Of a DNA stretch of 64,000 bases, positions 43,315 through 52,168 are shown piece by piece. Source of the stretch: Maricaulis sp963975345. Lineage in GTDB: Bacteria > Pseudomonadota > Alphaproteobacteria > Caulobacterales > Maricaulaceae. The stretch covers positions 1 through 64,000 of the forward strand of contig NZ_CAXBGE010000004.1 of the NCBI RefSeq assembly GCF_963975345.1, given 5' to 3'. The stretch's first letter is position 1. Each line of letters begins with the position of its first letter. The notes below the pieces were generated by a model. That model worked only from the letters and a program-made list of their open reading frames with translations. It was not told the DNA's origin and did not search any database. Made by a program: the position numbers and the translations under genes.

Positions 43315-43635
43315 ATGAGCGACGAGACACCTGACGACCGCCGCAGCACACAGCCGGACCTGGGTCCGCTGTGTTCCGCATTGCGCGCGATCCGGACCGA
43401 AGCCGAGGGCGAACGCTTCCTGCGCGATCTGCTGACGCCGGGTGAAATGAAAACCCTGACCGAGCGCTGGCGCGTTGCCGGCCTGCTGGCCGAGGGTGGT
43501 CATTCCTACCGCGAAATATCTGAGATGACCGGGGCTAGCACGACCACCGTCACCCGCGTCTCGCGCTTTCTCACCCAGGAGCCTTGGCAGGGCTATCGCC
43601 TGGTCCTCAACCGTCTCAAGGACAGCCCATCATGA
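43315..43635 (+). CDS. hisR: TrpR-like repressor of histidine biosynthesis, HisR type (YerC/YecD family)
   Basis: 106 residues, all-helical TrpR-superfamily protein. The core LLTPGEMKTLTERWRVAGLLAEGGHSYREISEMTGASTTTVTRVSRFL (about 40-88) holds the helix-turn-helix. The YerC/YecD family is a TrpR relative; in alphaproteobacteria members next to his genes act as histidine-responsive repressors (HisR). Here it is the first gene of the his operon, overlaps hisG by ATGA, and has a perfect 18-bp palindrome just upstream. AGGAGG lies eight bases before the ATG. Ligand specificity for histidine is inferred from context. Confidence 0.85.
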   Translation: MSDETPDDRRSTQPDLGPLCSALRAIRTEAEGERFLRDLLTPGEMKTLTERWRVAGLLAEGGHSYREISEMTGASTTTVTRVSRFLTQEPWQGYRLVLNRLKDSPS

Positions 43636-44513
43636 CCCGTCTGCGTATCGCCGTTCAAAGCAAGGGACGTCTCTCGGAAGGCGGCATGGATCTGCTCAAG
43701 CGTTGCGGCCTGCGCTTCGCTTATGGCCGCGACAAGCTGCACCAGCGGGCCGAAAACATGCCGGTCGATCTGATGCTGGTGCGCGATGACGATATCCCGA
43801 ACTTCGTCGCCAGCGGCGCTTGTGATTACGGCATTGTCGGCGAAAATGTGCTGCGCGAGGAACAGCTTGCCGGTGGCCGCACCAGCGAACTGGAAATCGC
43901 GCTGCGGCTCGGATTCGCCTCGTGCCGCCTCAAACTGGCAGTCCCGGTCGAGGGCGAAATTCGCACGCTCGCTGATCTGCAGGGCAAGGCCATCGCCACC
44001 TCTTATCCGGGCATCACCAAAGCCTATCTCGCGACACGCGGTATCGATGTCGAGATCGTCGAAATGCGCGGCTCGGTCGAAGTCGCGCCGCGCCTGCACA
44101 TTGCCGATGCGATCTGCGATCTGGTGTCCTCCGGTGCGACCCTGCAGGCCAATGGTCTTAAGGCGTTACAGACCGTGTTCGAGAGCGAGGCCGTGCTGAT
44201 CCGGCGCAAGGGCGAGCGCCCACCGGAGATGGAGACTATCGCCCGCATCCTGATGCGCCGCGCCGAGGGGGTGATTGCCTCCTCGCAGACCAAATACATC
44301 ATGCTCAACGCGCCGAAAGACCGGCTCGACGCCATCCGCGCGCTCCTGCCCGGCGCCGACGCTCCGACCATTGCCCAGGTCGCGGGCCGCGATGATGTTG
44401 TGGCGCTGCACGCGGTCTGCCGTGAGCGCGTGTTCTGGGAAACGCTGGAAGCGCTGGAAGCCCAGGGCGCACGCGCCATTCTGGTCCTGCCCATCGAAAA
44501 AATGCTGGCCTGA
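43632..44513 (+). CDS. hisG: ATP phosphoribosyltransferase
   Basis: 293 residues from ATG 43632, which overlaps the hisR stop. It opens RLRIAVQSKGRLSEGGMDLLKRCGL, carries the signature EVAPRLHIADAICDLVSSGATLQANGLK (about 155-182), and has a C-terminal regulatory domain (KYIMLNAPKDRLDAIRALLPGADAPTIAQV), i.e. the long, histidine-inhibited HisG form that needs no HisZ. It catalyses the first step of histidine synthesis, ATP + PRPP to phosphoribosyl-ATP. Followed after one base by the hisDB fusion gene. Confidence 0.95.
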   Translation: MTRLRIAVQSKGRLSEGGMDLLKRCGLRFAYGRDKLHQRAENMPVDLMLVRDDDIPNFVASGACDYGIVGENVLREEQLAGGRTSELEIALRLGFASCRLKLAVPVEGEIRTLADLQGKAIATSYPGITKAYLATRGIDVEIVEMRGSVEVAPRLHIADAICDLVSSGATLQANGLKALQTVFESEAVLIRRKGERPPEMETIARILMRRAEGVIASSQTKYIMLNAPKDRLDAIRALLPGADAPTIAQVAGRDDVVALHAVCRERVFWETLEALEAQGARAILVLPIEKMLA

Positions 44514-44514
44514 T

Positions 44515-46416
44515 ATGATGCTTGAAACCCTCAACTGGTCCGGGGCCGATGCCGGTGCGCGCCGCACCGCCCTTCAGCGGCCCGAAGCGACCAATACGGC
44601 CGCCGCGGCCGCGCGCGAGATCGTTGATGCCATTTATGCCGGTGGCGACAAGGCCGTGCGCGATTATGCGGCGCGGCTTGATGGTTATGCGCCCACGGAT
44701 TTCCGCGTGGATGCCGCCAGTATCGCAAAGGCGAGGGCCGCGCTCGACGAGGCCGATGCCGAAGCCATTCTCGCCGCCGCCGACGCTGTGCGCCGTTTTC
44801 ACGTCCGTCAGGGTTATGGCAGCTATAGCGTCGAGACTTGGCCCGGCGTTACCGCCTCGCGCCGTGCGACGCCGGTCGATGTCGCAGCGCTTTACGTGCC
44901 CGCGGGCAGTGCACCGCTGGTCTCGACCCTGATCATGCTGGCGATCCCGGCCCAGCTGGCCGGTGTGCCGCGTGTTGTTGTGGTGGCACCGCCTGCGGGG
45001 CCTGAAGGTGTTGATCCCGTCCTGCTCGCCGCCGCCAGCCTGCTCGGGCTCGATGAGATCTATGCCATCGGCGGGGCCCAGGCCGTCGCGGCTCTGGCCA
45101 CCGGCTCGGCCGGCCTGCCGCGCGCTGACAAGATTTTCGGACCGGGCAATGCTTATGTCGCCGCCGCCAAGGCCTATGTCGCCAGCCTGCCCGGTGGACC
45201 GGCCGTCGATCTACCGGCCGGGCCGAGCGAGGTGATGGTGATCGCCGACGCCAATGCCGACGCGAATTTCGTTGCCAGTGATCTGCTCAGCCAGGCCGAA
45301 CACGACCCGTCGGCGCAGGTGATGCTGGTCTGTTTCGATTCCGCCACGCGCGAGCGCATCCTCGCCGTCGTTGAAGAACAGCTCGCAGTGCTTCCACGCG
45401 CCGATATCGCGCGCCAGTCCATGCGCCACTCGCGCGCCATTCTGTGCGCCAGCATCGATAAGGCGGCCGAGATCGCCAATGCCTACGCGCCGGAACACTT
45501 GATCCTGCAGCTCGGCGAGGCGGAAGCGCTGGTGAGCCGCGTACGTCATGCCGGCTCGATCTTCGTTGGCGCCTGGGCACCGGAAGCCGCCGGCGATTAC
45601 GCTGCCGGACCCAATCACACCCTGCCCACCGGCGGCGCGGCGCGGGCGCATGGCGGCGTCACGGTCGAGGCCTTCCAGAAGACCACCACGATATTGCGCG
45701 CCAGCAAGGCCGGCGCTGCGGCGATGGCACCGACGGTCGAGCGGCTGGCGGCCCTGGAAGGGCTGGCCGGGCATGAACACGCGATGCGGCTGCGGCGTGT
45801 CTGGGCCGAGGCCTGGCCCGATGATGTGTCCGGCCCGCGTCTGCGCACCAGCGCCAAGCGTCGCAAGACCAAGGAGACCGATATCACCGTCTTCCTCGAT
45901 CTTGATCGCGACGGGCCGAGCACGATTGCGACCGGGATTGGCTATTTCGACCACATGCTCGACCAGATCGCCCGCCATGCCGGCATCGCCGTCACTATCG
46001 ATGCGACCGGTGATCTGGAGATTGATGCCCATCACACGATCGAGGATGTCTGCCTGACGCTCGGCGAAGCCCTGCACGAAGCGCTCGGCGACAAGCGCGG
46101 CATTGCCCGCTTCGGCTTCGAATTGCCGATGGACGAGACACGGGCCGGGGTCTGGATCGATCTCTCCGGCCGCCCCTTTGCCAAGTTCGAGGGCCAAATC
46201 CCCGGCGAACGCGTCGGCGACTTCCCGGTCGAGATGGTGCCGCACGCGTTTCGCTCGCTGGCGGAATCGATGAAGGCGGCGATCCATGTCCGCGTCGAGG
46301 GCGAGAATGCCCACCACATGGTCGAGGGCGCGTTCAAGGCGTTTGGCCGGGCGCTGCGTCAGGCAGTGCGGATCGAGAGCGAGCGCCTGCCATCGACCAA
46401 GGAATTCCTCGAATGA
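44515..46416 (+). CDS. hisDB: HisD-HisB fusion: histidinol dehydrogenase + imidazoleglycerol-phosphate dehydratase
   Basis: 633 residues in one frame without an internal stop. Residues 1 to about 430 are complete HisD: GGAQAVAALA, KIFGPGNAYVAAAK, VDLPAGPSEVMVIAD, zinc ligands in LLSQAEHDP (Gln, His), the catalytic APEHLI pair, GDYAAGPNHTLPTGG and the last His in EGLAGHEHAM. After a 15-residue linker, residues from about 444 are complete HisB dehydratase: KTKETDITV, GYFDHMLDQIARH, DAHHTIEDV and ENAHHMVEGAFKAFGRAL. Both active sites look intact, so one polypeptide should do the dehydratase step and the final oxidation to histidine. A GTG at 45826 could start a separate HisB but hisD still has no stop. 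ATG 44518 is an alternative start. HisH overlaps the stop by ATGA. Confidence 0.93.
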   Translation: MMLETLNWSGADAGARRTALQRPEATNTAAAAAREIVDAIYAGGDKAVRDYAARLDGYAPTDFRVDAASIAKARAALDEADAEAILAAADAVRRFHVRQGYGSYSVETWPGVTASRRATPVDVAALYVPAGSAPLVSTLIMLAIPAQLAGVPRVVVVAPPAGPEGVDPVLLAAASLLGLDEIYAIGGAQAVAALATGSAGLPRADKIFGPGNAYVAAAKAYVASLPGGPAVDLPAGPSEVMVIADANADANFVASDLLSQAEHDPSAQVMLVCFDSATRERILAVVEEQLAVLPRADIARQSMRHSRAILCASIDKAAEIANAYAPEHLILQLGEAEALVSRVRHAGSIFVGAWAPEAAGDYAAGPNHTLPTGGAARAHGGVTVEAFQKTTTILRASKAGAAAMAPTVERLAALEGLAGHEHAMRLRRVWAEAWPDDVSGPRLRTSAKRRKTKETDITVFLDLDRDGPSTIATGIGYFDHMLDQIARHAGIAVTIDATGDLEIDAHHTIEDVCLTLGEALHEALGDKRGIARFGFELPMDETRAGVWIDLSGRPFAKFEGQIPGERVGDFPVEMVPHAFRSLAESMKAAIHVRVEGENAHHMVEGAFKAFGRALRQAVRIESERLPSTKEFLE

Positions 46417-47012
46417 GGATCGGCGTCATCGATACCGGTTGCGCCAATCTCGCTTCGGTGCGCTTCGCACTGGAACGGGCGGGGCTCGACCATGTCGCTG
46501 CCGCAAAACCGTCCGGACTGGGCGATTGCGATCGCCTCATCCTGCCCGGCGTTGGCTCGGCAGCACCGGCGATGGCCCGCCTCGCGGGTCGCGGCTGGAG
46601 CGAGCTCTTGCGCGGCGATGACCGACCCTTGCTCGGTATATGTCTGGGCATGCAGCTCCTGTTTGACCGCTCCGACGAGGGCGGCGTCGACGGGCTCGGC
46701 CTGATTGGCGGCGATATCGTCCGCCTGCCACAGTCTGCCGATCTGGTCTGGCCGCATATGGGCTGGAATGAGCTGGAAGCACTTGATGCCGACGAGCCGC
46801 TGCTTGCCGGTATCGCGCCGGGCAGCCATGCCTATTTCGTGCACGGCTATTACGCCGCGCCGGGCCCGGCCACGCGCGCGACCTGTGACTACGGCACGCC
46901 GGTCTCCGCCCTGGTCCGCCAGGGCCATGTCGCCGGCTGCCAGTTTCACCCCGAACGCTCCGGCGTTGCCGGTGCCCGCATTCTGGCCAATTTCGCGGGA
47001 GCCAGGTCATGA
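46413..47012 (+). CDS. hisH: Imidazole glycerol phosphate synthase, glutaminase subunit
   Basis: 199-residue class I glutamine amidotransferase. The nucleophile Cys is in LLGICLGMQLLFDRSDEGG (near residue 80), and the His/Glu pair in GCQFHPERSG near 180. It supplies ammonia to HisF for making imidazole glycerol phosphate and AICAR. Its ATG overlaps the hisDB stop and its stop overlaps the hisA start, both ATGA-type couplings. Confidence 0.95.
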   Translation: MRIGVIDTGCANLASVRFALERAGLDHVAAAKPSGLGDCDRLILPGVGSAAPAMARLAGRGWSELLRGDDRPLLGICLGMQLLFDRSDEGGVDGLGLIGGDIVRLPQSADLVWPHMGWNELEALDADEPLLAGIAPGSHAYFVHGYYAAPGPATRATCDYGTPVSALVRQGHVAGCQFHPERSGVAGARILANFAGARS

Positions 47013-47743
47013 TCCTCTATCCTGCGATTGATTTGCTCGAAGGTCGTGTCGTGCGCCTGCACAAGGGCGCTTTCGATGCGGTCACCGATTATGGCGGCGA
47101 TCCGGTCGCTGTCGCTGAAGCCTTCGGTGAGGCCGGCGCGAGCTGGGTCCATGTCGTCGATCTCGCCGGAGCGCGAGACGGCGCCCGCCGCCAGACCGAG
47201 ACGATCCGCGCCATCTGCCAGACCGGGCTGCGGGTGCAGACCGGCGGCGGCGTGCGTTCGGCTGAGGATGTCGAGAGCCTGCTGGCGATCGGGGTCGCGC
47301 GCGTCATCATTGGCTCGCTGGCCGTCACCAATGCGCCGCTGGTGCGCGCGTGGATCGAGCAATACGGCGCCCAAAGCATCACGCTCGCCCTCGACGTCAA
47401 ACGCCTCGGCGGCGTCTACCGTCCTGCGCTGCAAGGTTGGACCGACATGATGATGACGACCTTGCCCGAAGTGATCGCCGCCTATGAGGGCTGCGGCCTG
47501 CAGCACGCTTTGGTCACCGATATCAGCCGCGATGGCGATTTGTCCGGGCCCAATCTGGCGCTTTATCGCGACCTGCGTCAGCGCCACCCACAGATCGACT
47601 GGCAGGCCTCCGGCGGCGTCTCATCGCTCGCCGACCTGGATGCCGTGCGCGAGCTTGGCATGGCCGGCGCGATCACCGGCAAGGCGCTCTATGAGGGCAT
47701 TTTCACGCTGGAAGAGGCGCTGGCATGCTCGCAAGACGGATAA
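47009..47743 (+). CDS. hisA: ProFAR isomerase (phosphoribosylformimino-AICAR-P isomerase)
   Basis: 244-residue TIM barrel. It opens MILYPAIDLLEGRVVRLHKG with the catalytic Asp8 of AIDL, and the second catalytic Asp is in TDISRDGDLSGPN near residue 171-175; phosphate-binding loops are QTGGGVRS and QASGGVSS. It converts ProFAR to PRFAR. Start overlaps hisH; the last 19 bases overlap hisF. Confidence 0.95.
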   Translation: MILYPAIDLLEGRVVRLHKGAFDAVTDYGGDPVAVAEAFGEAGASWVHVVDLAGARDGARRQTETIRAICQTGLRVQTGGGVRSAEDVESLLAIGVARVIIGSLAVTNAPLVRAWIEQYGAQSITLALDVKRLGGVYRPALQGWTDMMMTTLPEVIAAYEGCGLQHALVTDISRDGDLSGPNLALYRDLRQRHPQIDWQASGGVSSLADLDAVRELGMAGAITGKALYEGIFTLEEALACSQDG

Positions 47744-48492
47744 TTCCCTGCCTCGATGTACGCGATGGCCGCGTGGTGAAAGGCGTGCGCTTTCGCGATC
47801 ACGTGGATGTTGGCGGCATTGTCGATCTGGCGCGGCGCTATGCGGCGGAAGGGGCGGACGAGCTGGTCTTCTACGATATCGCGGCCAGCACACGTGGGGC
47901 CACGGTCGAGCCGGCTTGGGTCACCGCCGTGGCGCGCGAGCTGGACATTCCCTTCTGCGTCGCTGGCGGTATCCGTACCGTCGATGATGCGCGCGCGCGC
48001 CTGTTTGCCGGCGCTGACAAGATCTCGGTTAATTCGCCTGCGCTGGAAAATCCGGGCCTGATCGATGCGCTGGCAGCTGAATTTGGCTGCCAGTGCGTTG
48101 TACTGGGCGTCGATAGCCGCCGGATTGAGGGTGAGTGGCGGGTGCATCAATATACTGGCGATCCCGACAAGACGCAGATCTCGCAGCGCCTGACGCTGGA
48201 ATGGATCGCCGAGGCCATCGCGCGCGGGGCCGGCGAGGTGGTGCTCAATTGCATGGACCGGGACGGGGTGCGCGATGGTTATGATATCGAACAGCTTGCC
48301 GCCGCGCGGGCGGTGTGTTCCACACCTTTGATTGCCTCAGGCGGCGCGGGCAGTAAAGAAGACTTCAAATCCGTCTTTAAAGACGCCAAAGTCGATGGCG
48401 CGCTGGCGGCCAGCGTGTTTCACAAACGGGTCTTCGGAATTGGCGAATTGAAAGCCAATCTCAGCCAATACGGTATCAGGGTTAGGACATGA
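47725..48492 (+). CDS. hisF: Imidazole glycerol phosphate synthase, cyclase subunit
   Basis: 255-residue TIM barrel. MLARRIIPCLDVRDGRVVKGVRF carries the catalytic Asp11; the second Asp is in LNCMDRDGVRDGYD near residue 175. Other loops are VAGGIRTVDDAR and IASGGAGSKEDF. It converts PRFAR plus HisH-supplied ammonia to imidazole glycerol phosphate and AICAR. Nested 19 bases into hisA, and overlaps hisIE by ATGA. Confidence 0.96.
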   Translation: MLARRIIPCLDVRDGRVVKGVRFRDHVDVGGIVDLARRYAAEGADELVFYDIAASTRGATVEPAWVTAVARELDIPFCVAGGIRTVDDARARLFAGADKISVNSPALENPGLIDALAAEFGCQCVVLGVDSRRIEGEWRVHQYTGDPDKTQISQRLTLEWIAEAIARGAGEVVLNCMDRDGVRDGYDIEQLAAARAVCSTPLIASGGAGSKEDFKSVFKDAKVDGALAASVFHKRVFGIGELKANLSQYGIRVRT

Positions 48493-49109
48493 TCGATACG
48501 AACGCCATCGATTGGGCCAAGGGTGACGGGCTGATACCGGCCATCATCCAGGACGTCGCCACGCGTCAGGTCCTGATGCTGGGCTATATGAATGCGGAAG
48601 CTTTGCAGCTGACGCAGGAGAGTGGAAAAGTCCATTTTTTCAGCCGCTCCCGTCAATCTCTTTGGAAAAAGGGTGAAACGTCCGGCCTCAGCTTCAAGCT
48701 GATCAATATCGCGCTTGATTGTGACCAGGACACTTTGCTGGTTGAGGTCAAACCGAAGGGAGCTGCCTGTCATAATGGCACCGTGAGCTGTTTCGGCGAC
48801 GATCCGGGTCCGGGGTTGGGCTTCCTGGCGCATCTCCGGGCGATCATCAAGAAGCGCAAGAAGGACAAGCCGAAAGGCTCCTATGTCGGCTCCCTGATGG
48901 CGCGTGCCCCGAAGCGCCCGGCCCAGAAAGTCGGCGAAGAAGCCGTTGAAGTCGCGCTCGCCGCCGTCTCGGAAAGCCGCACGGCTGTCGCCGAAGAATC
49001 GGCGGATCTCATCTTCCACCTGCTGGTGCTGCTGGAATCGCGCGATCTCGGCCTTGAGGATGTGGTCGCCGTGCTGCGCAAACGTCACGCGGTGCGCGCC
49101 GCGCAATAG
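48489..49109 (+). CDS. hisIE: Bifunctional phosphoribosyl-AMP cyclohydrolase / phosphoribosyl-ATP pyrophosphatase
   Basis: 206 residues. The N-terminal HisI domain (about 1-105) has the motifs MLGYMNAEALQLTQESGKVHFFSRSRQSLWKKGETSG and CDQDTLLVEV...CHNGTVSCF with the zinc-binding Cys/His. The C-terminal HisE domain (about 115-206) is a helical pyrophosphohydrolase with QKVGEEAVEVALAAV and ESADLIFHLLVLLE. Together they do steps two and three of the pathway. Many alphaproteobacteria keep hisI and hisE apart, so the fused form is worth noting. Last his gene here; hisC and hisN must be elsewhere. Confidence 0.94.
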   Translation: MIDTNAIDWAKGDGLIPAIIQDVATRQVLMLGYMNAEALQLTQESGKVHFFSRSRQSLWKKGETSGLSFKLINIALDCDQDTLLVEVKPKGAACHNGTVSCFGDDPGPGLGFLAHLRAIIKKRKKDKPKGSYVGSLMARAPKRPAQKVGEEAVEVALAAVSESRTAVAEESADLIFHLLVLLESRDLGLEDVVAVLRKRHAVRAAQ

Positions 49110-49223
49110 CGTTTGGGGCCGGCCGCTGGCCGATCAGGGCTATTGTCCGGGCGACGGGCGCGCTATCGTGCTGCGATCAGTCTTGGCGCCTGCTTGGTGG
49201 CCAGCACGCTCCGGGGGAAAACC

Positions 49224-50432
49224 ATGAAACATCTGCTGCTTGCCGGCCTCGCTGGCCTTGTCCTGACGGCCTGCGGCCAGGCCCAGGATTATTTCCCCGC
49301 CGCTGGTGATAGTGACTGGGAACGCCGCGATCCGGCGACGCTCGGCTTTGATGTCCCTGCACTCGAGGCCGCGATTGATTTCGCCGTCACGCATGAGACC
49401 CGCGCTCCGCAGGCTTGGGGCGAGGGGATTGATGCGCGCGATCTGGAGGTGATGGTGCCGCTGACCTGGGCCTATGAGCCGTTTTCAAGCCCGGTCGGCG
49501 AATTGCGCCCGCGCGGCGGCCCAGCCGGCATCATCATTCGCCAGGGCTATATCGTCGCCGAGTGGGGTGATCTGGACCGGGTCGATATGACGTTCTCGAT
49601 CTCCAAATCCTTCCTGAGCCATGTGGTGGGCCTCGCCGTCGATGATGGCCTGATCGCCGATATCAATGATCCCGTTTCCGATTACCTCGACGATCCTCTC
49701 TTCCATACCGATCACAATACGCCGATCAGCTGGGACCAGATGCTGCGCCAGACCTCGGGCTGGTCGGGCACGCTCTGGGATAAGCCGGACTGGGCCGACC
49801 GTCCCTCGCGCGACAATCCCGCCAGCGATCTTGTCGCCGGACCGCCCGTGCCCGGCGCGGCTTGGGAATATAATGATGTCCGCGTCAATGCGCTGGCCCT
49901 CGCTGCCTTGCATGTTTGGCACGAACCGCTGGCACAGGTGCTCGACGAGCGGATCATGACGCCAATCGGCTCATCCGGCACTTGGGAGTGGCAGGGCTAC
50001 AAGAATAGCTGGGTCGCGCTGGATGAGGACGAGGATGAGGCGCTGTACTGGTCAGTCTCCGGCGGCGGCCATTGGGGCGGCGGCATGATGCTCTCCGCCT
50101 ATGACCAGGCCCGTTTCGGCCTGCTCGGCCTCAATCGCGGCAATTGGAATGGCACGCAATTGCTGTCCGACGCCTGGTATGAGCGTTCACTGACCCCGAC
50201 CGATGTCGCGCCCTTCTACGGCATGATGAATTTCTTCCTCAACCGCCCCGATGTCGAAGGCGCAGCGATCTCGGTGCCGTCAGCTCCGGCATCCAGCTTT
50301 GCCTATCTCGGGGCCGGCGCCAATATGATCTATATCGACCCGGAGCATGACATCGTCGCCGTCGTGCGCTGGATCGATAGTGGCGAGCGCAATGGGTTTA
50401 TCGAACGGCTGATGACGGCGGTGGCGGAGTAG
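49224..50432 (+). CDS. Beta-lactamase-fold serine hydrolase lipoprotein
   Basis: 402 residues from ATG 49224 with GGGGGAAA upstream; the lipoprotein signal MKHLLLAGLAGLVLTACGQ has its lipidated Cys at 17. The class C beta-lactamase/penicillin-binding fold shows SxxK as SISK near residue 135 and a Tyr motif EYNDVRVN near 220; GGGHWGGGMMLSAYDQARFG follows. Probably an envelope-attached esterase or peptidase. It begins 115 bases after hisIE, likely with its own promoter. A related hydrolase lies at 24398 and another at 62913. Confidence 0.85.
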   Translation: MKHLLLAGLAGLVLTACGQAQDYFPAAGDSDWERRDPATLGFDVPALEAAIDFAVTHETRAPQAWGEGIDARDLEVMVPLTWAYEPFSSPVGELRPRGGPAGIIIRQGYIVAEWGDLDRVDMTFSISKSFLSHVVGLAVDDGLIADINDPVSDYLDDPLFHTDHNTPISWDQMLRQTSGWSGTLWDKPDWADRPSRDNPASDLVAGPPVPGAAWEYNDVRVNALALAALHVWHEPLAQVLDERIMTPIGSSGTWEWQGYKNSWVALDEDEDEALYWSVSGGGHWGGGMMLSAYDQARFGLLGLNRGNWNGTQLLSDAWYERSLTPTDVAPFYGMMNFFLNRPDVEGAAISVPSAPASSFAYLGAGANMIYIDPEHDIVAVVRWIDSGERNGFIERLMTAVAE

Positions 50433-50439
50433 GGCCGGC

Positions 50440-51945
50440 CTACTTCTCCGCCTTCCCCTTGCCGCCACGCGGCTTCTTCTGGCGCGACAACCGTTCGGTG
50501 ATGAGCGCGATGGGCAGATCGCTGACGGCTTTCAGCCCGGCAATGCTCGATGCCGTCTGGACGCCGCGCCAGATGCCCATCATCAGCTCCTGGCGCATGC
50601 GGACATGGCCGCCCAGCGAGGGTTCCTCGATCTGGTCGAGCCGGGTCAGCGACCACAGGCCGATCACGGTGGCGGCGAGGAAGTAGAAATCCCAACGCGT
50701 GACGTCGAAGGCATGAATGGCGGTATCACCGCCCGGCGCGCTCCAATTGACGGTCAGCGAAAACTCGTAATTGGCCAACACATCGGCATAGAGCCCGCCA
50801 ATGATCGGCGCGGTGCCGGCCGCAATCGCGGTGAAGGCGGCCACCAGGGCGAGATGGCGCGTCGCTCCGGTGCTCGGCGACAAGGCATTGGCCATATTGC
50901 CTGAAGCCAGCGTGACACCAGCGGTCGCGATACCGGTCAGGATATGGATGCCGACCAGCAGAGGGATGGTGAAATAATGCCGCTCCGGCAGGCTGGTGAA
51001 GGTCCAGGCGAAGATGCAGGCGATGAAGAGCGGCGCAGCAAATTGCAAGACCCGCTTGTTGGAATAGCGGTCGGCGAGCGTCCCGAATGTCCCGGTCACC
51101 AGCGCATTGGCGCCTTGGCTGAGCGCGGTCAGCAGCATCACCGTCGTCAAATCCAGCTGGAGCTGGCGCAGCATCTGCACCGCAAAGAAGGGCGCCGCCA
51201 GATTGCTGGCGAAATTCCACGAGAACAGGAAGGTGACCAGCCGGCGGAAATTCTTTTCCTTCAGCGGCGAGAACAGACTGGTCTTGTGGTCGGTGGGCTC
51301 GGCGGGTGGCAGCGGTGTCGGTTCGGGGATCTGCGCCATGGCGAAGGTCTCCAGCATGCCGCTCAGCGTCGCCAGCACCAGCAGGGCGGCATAGGCGTAG
51401 ATCTCGGGCATGCCGGTGAGGCCGGTCCAGTGATCAACGAAGAACCCGCCCGCGAGCGCCGCCATCGCCGCCATGATTGTCATCCAGGTCAGGCGCTGGG
51501 CCGAGAACATGCCGCGACGTTCCGGTGGCAGGAAATCACGCACCCAACTATTCCAAGCGCAGCCGGCCAGCGCGCCGAGCACATAGCGGACCGCGAACGC
51601 GACCACGAGCAGGAGCAGCGCCATCGAGCCGGGATGGATCAGGGCTGCAGCTGCCGCGGCAAGCAGGAGCAGACGGCTCGCCAGCGTCATCGACACCGCC
51701 ATCAACCGGCGGCTGGCGATCCGCTCGACCAGATAGACCGCCGGCAATTGCGCCAGCTGGGTCAGCGACGGGATCGAGGCGAGCACACCGATCACCAAAT
51801 TGGAGGCACCGAGATTGAGCGCATAGGCGGTGAGGAAGACGCCAATCGACAGCGTTTCCATGATCTTGAAGAACATGCCATTGCGCACATACCATTTCAG
51901 ACCCGCCTCGCGGTCTGCATCGGTCAATTGCGATGTCGGGAACAT
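50440..51945 (-). CDS. MFS-family transporter
   Basis: 501 residues from ATG 51945 (AAGGA seven bases upstream; the open frame before it is basic and non-conserved). Twelve or so hydrophobic helices in two six-helix bundles, with the loop RFLPPERRGMFSAQRLTW between helices in the first half and LADRYSNKRVLQF (MFS motif A-like) in the second. Ends in a Lys-rich cytoplasmic tail (SRQKKPRGGKGKAEK). Substrate unknown. Converges on the serine hydrolase gene with seven bases between stops. Confidence 0.85.
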   Translation of the reverse strand: MFPTSQLTDADREAGLKWYVRNGMFFKIMETLSIGVFLTAYALNLGASNLVIGVLASIPSLTQLAQLPAVYLVERIASRRLMAVSMTLASRLLLLAAAAAALIHPGSMALLLLVVAFAVRYVLGALAGCAWNSWVRDFLPPERRGMFSAQRLTWMTIMAAMAALAGGFFVDHWTGLTGMPEIYAYAALLVLATLSGMLETFAMAQIPEPTPLPPAEPTDHKTSLFSPLKEKNFRRLVTFLFSWNFASNLAAPFFAVQMLRQLQLDLTTVMLLTALSQGANALVTGTFGTLADRYSNKRVLQFAAPLFIACIFAWTFTSLPERHYFTIPLLVGIHILTGIATAGVTLASGNMANALSPSTGATRHLALVAAFTAIAAGTAPIIGGLYADVLANYEFSLTVNWSAPGGDTAIHAFDVTRWDFYFLAATVIGLWSLTRLDQIEEPSLGGHVRMRQELMMGIWRGVQTASSIAGLKAVSDLPIALITERLSRQKKPRGGKGKAEK

Positions 51946-52168
51946 CGGTTCGTCCTTGGCGCTCGGCCGTTTGGCAGGCTTTCCCGGTGACGGGCGGGCA
52001 GCTGCAAAGCGGGACAAGCCGCATAGCATTATCATGCGGGCAAAGCATCCGATTTGACACCGACCCCGGGTATGGGCCCGCGCGCGGGTTTTGGCCTTGG
52101 ATCATCGCAGAATCAGGCCTCAATGCAGCGCAAGTGGACGCCGTGACGCAAAATTGGAGCACTTTGGA

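Noticed and set aside
45211..46317. Minus-strand frame opposite hisDB
   Set aside because: Antisense shadow of a gene with intact catalytic motifs in both halves.
45826..46416. Separate hisB gene starting at GTG 45826
   Set aside because: No stop codon ends hisD before it and no Shine-Dalgarno stands out; internal initiation cannot be excluded but the continuous frame is the simpler reading.
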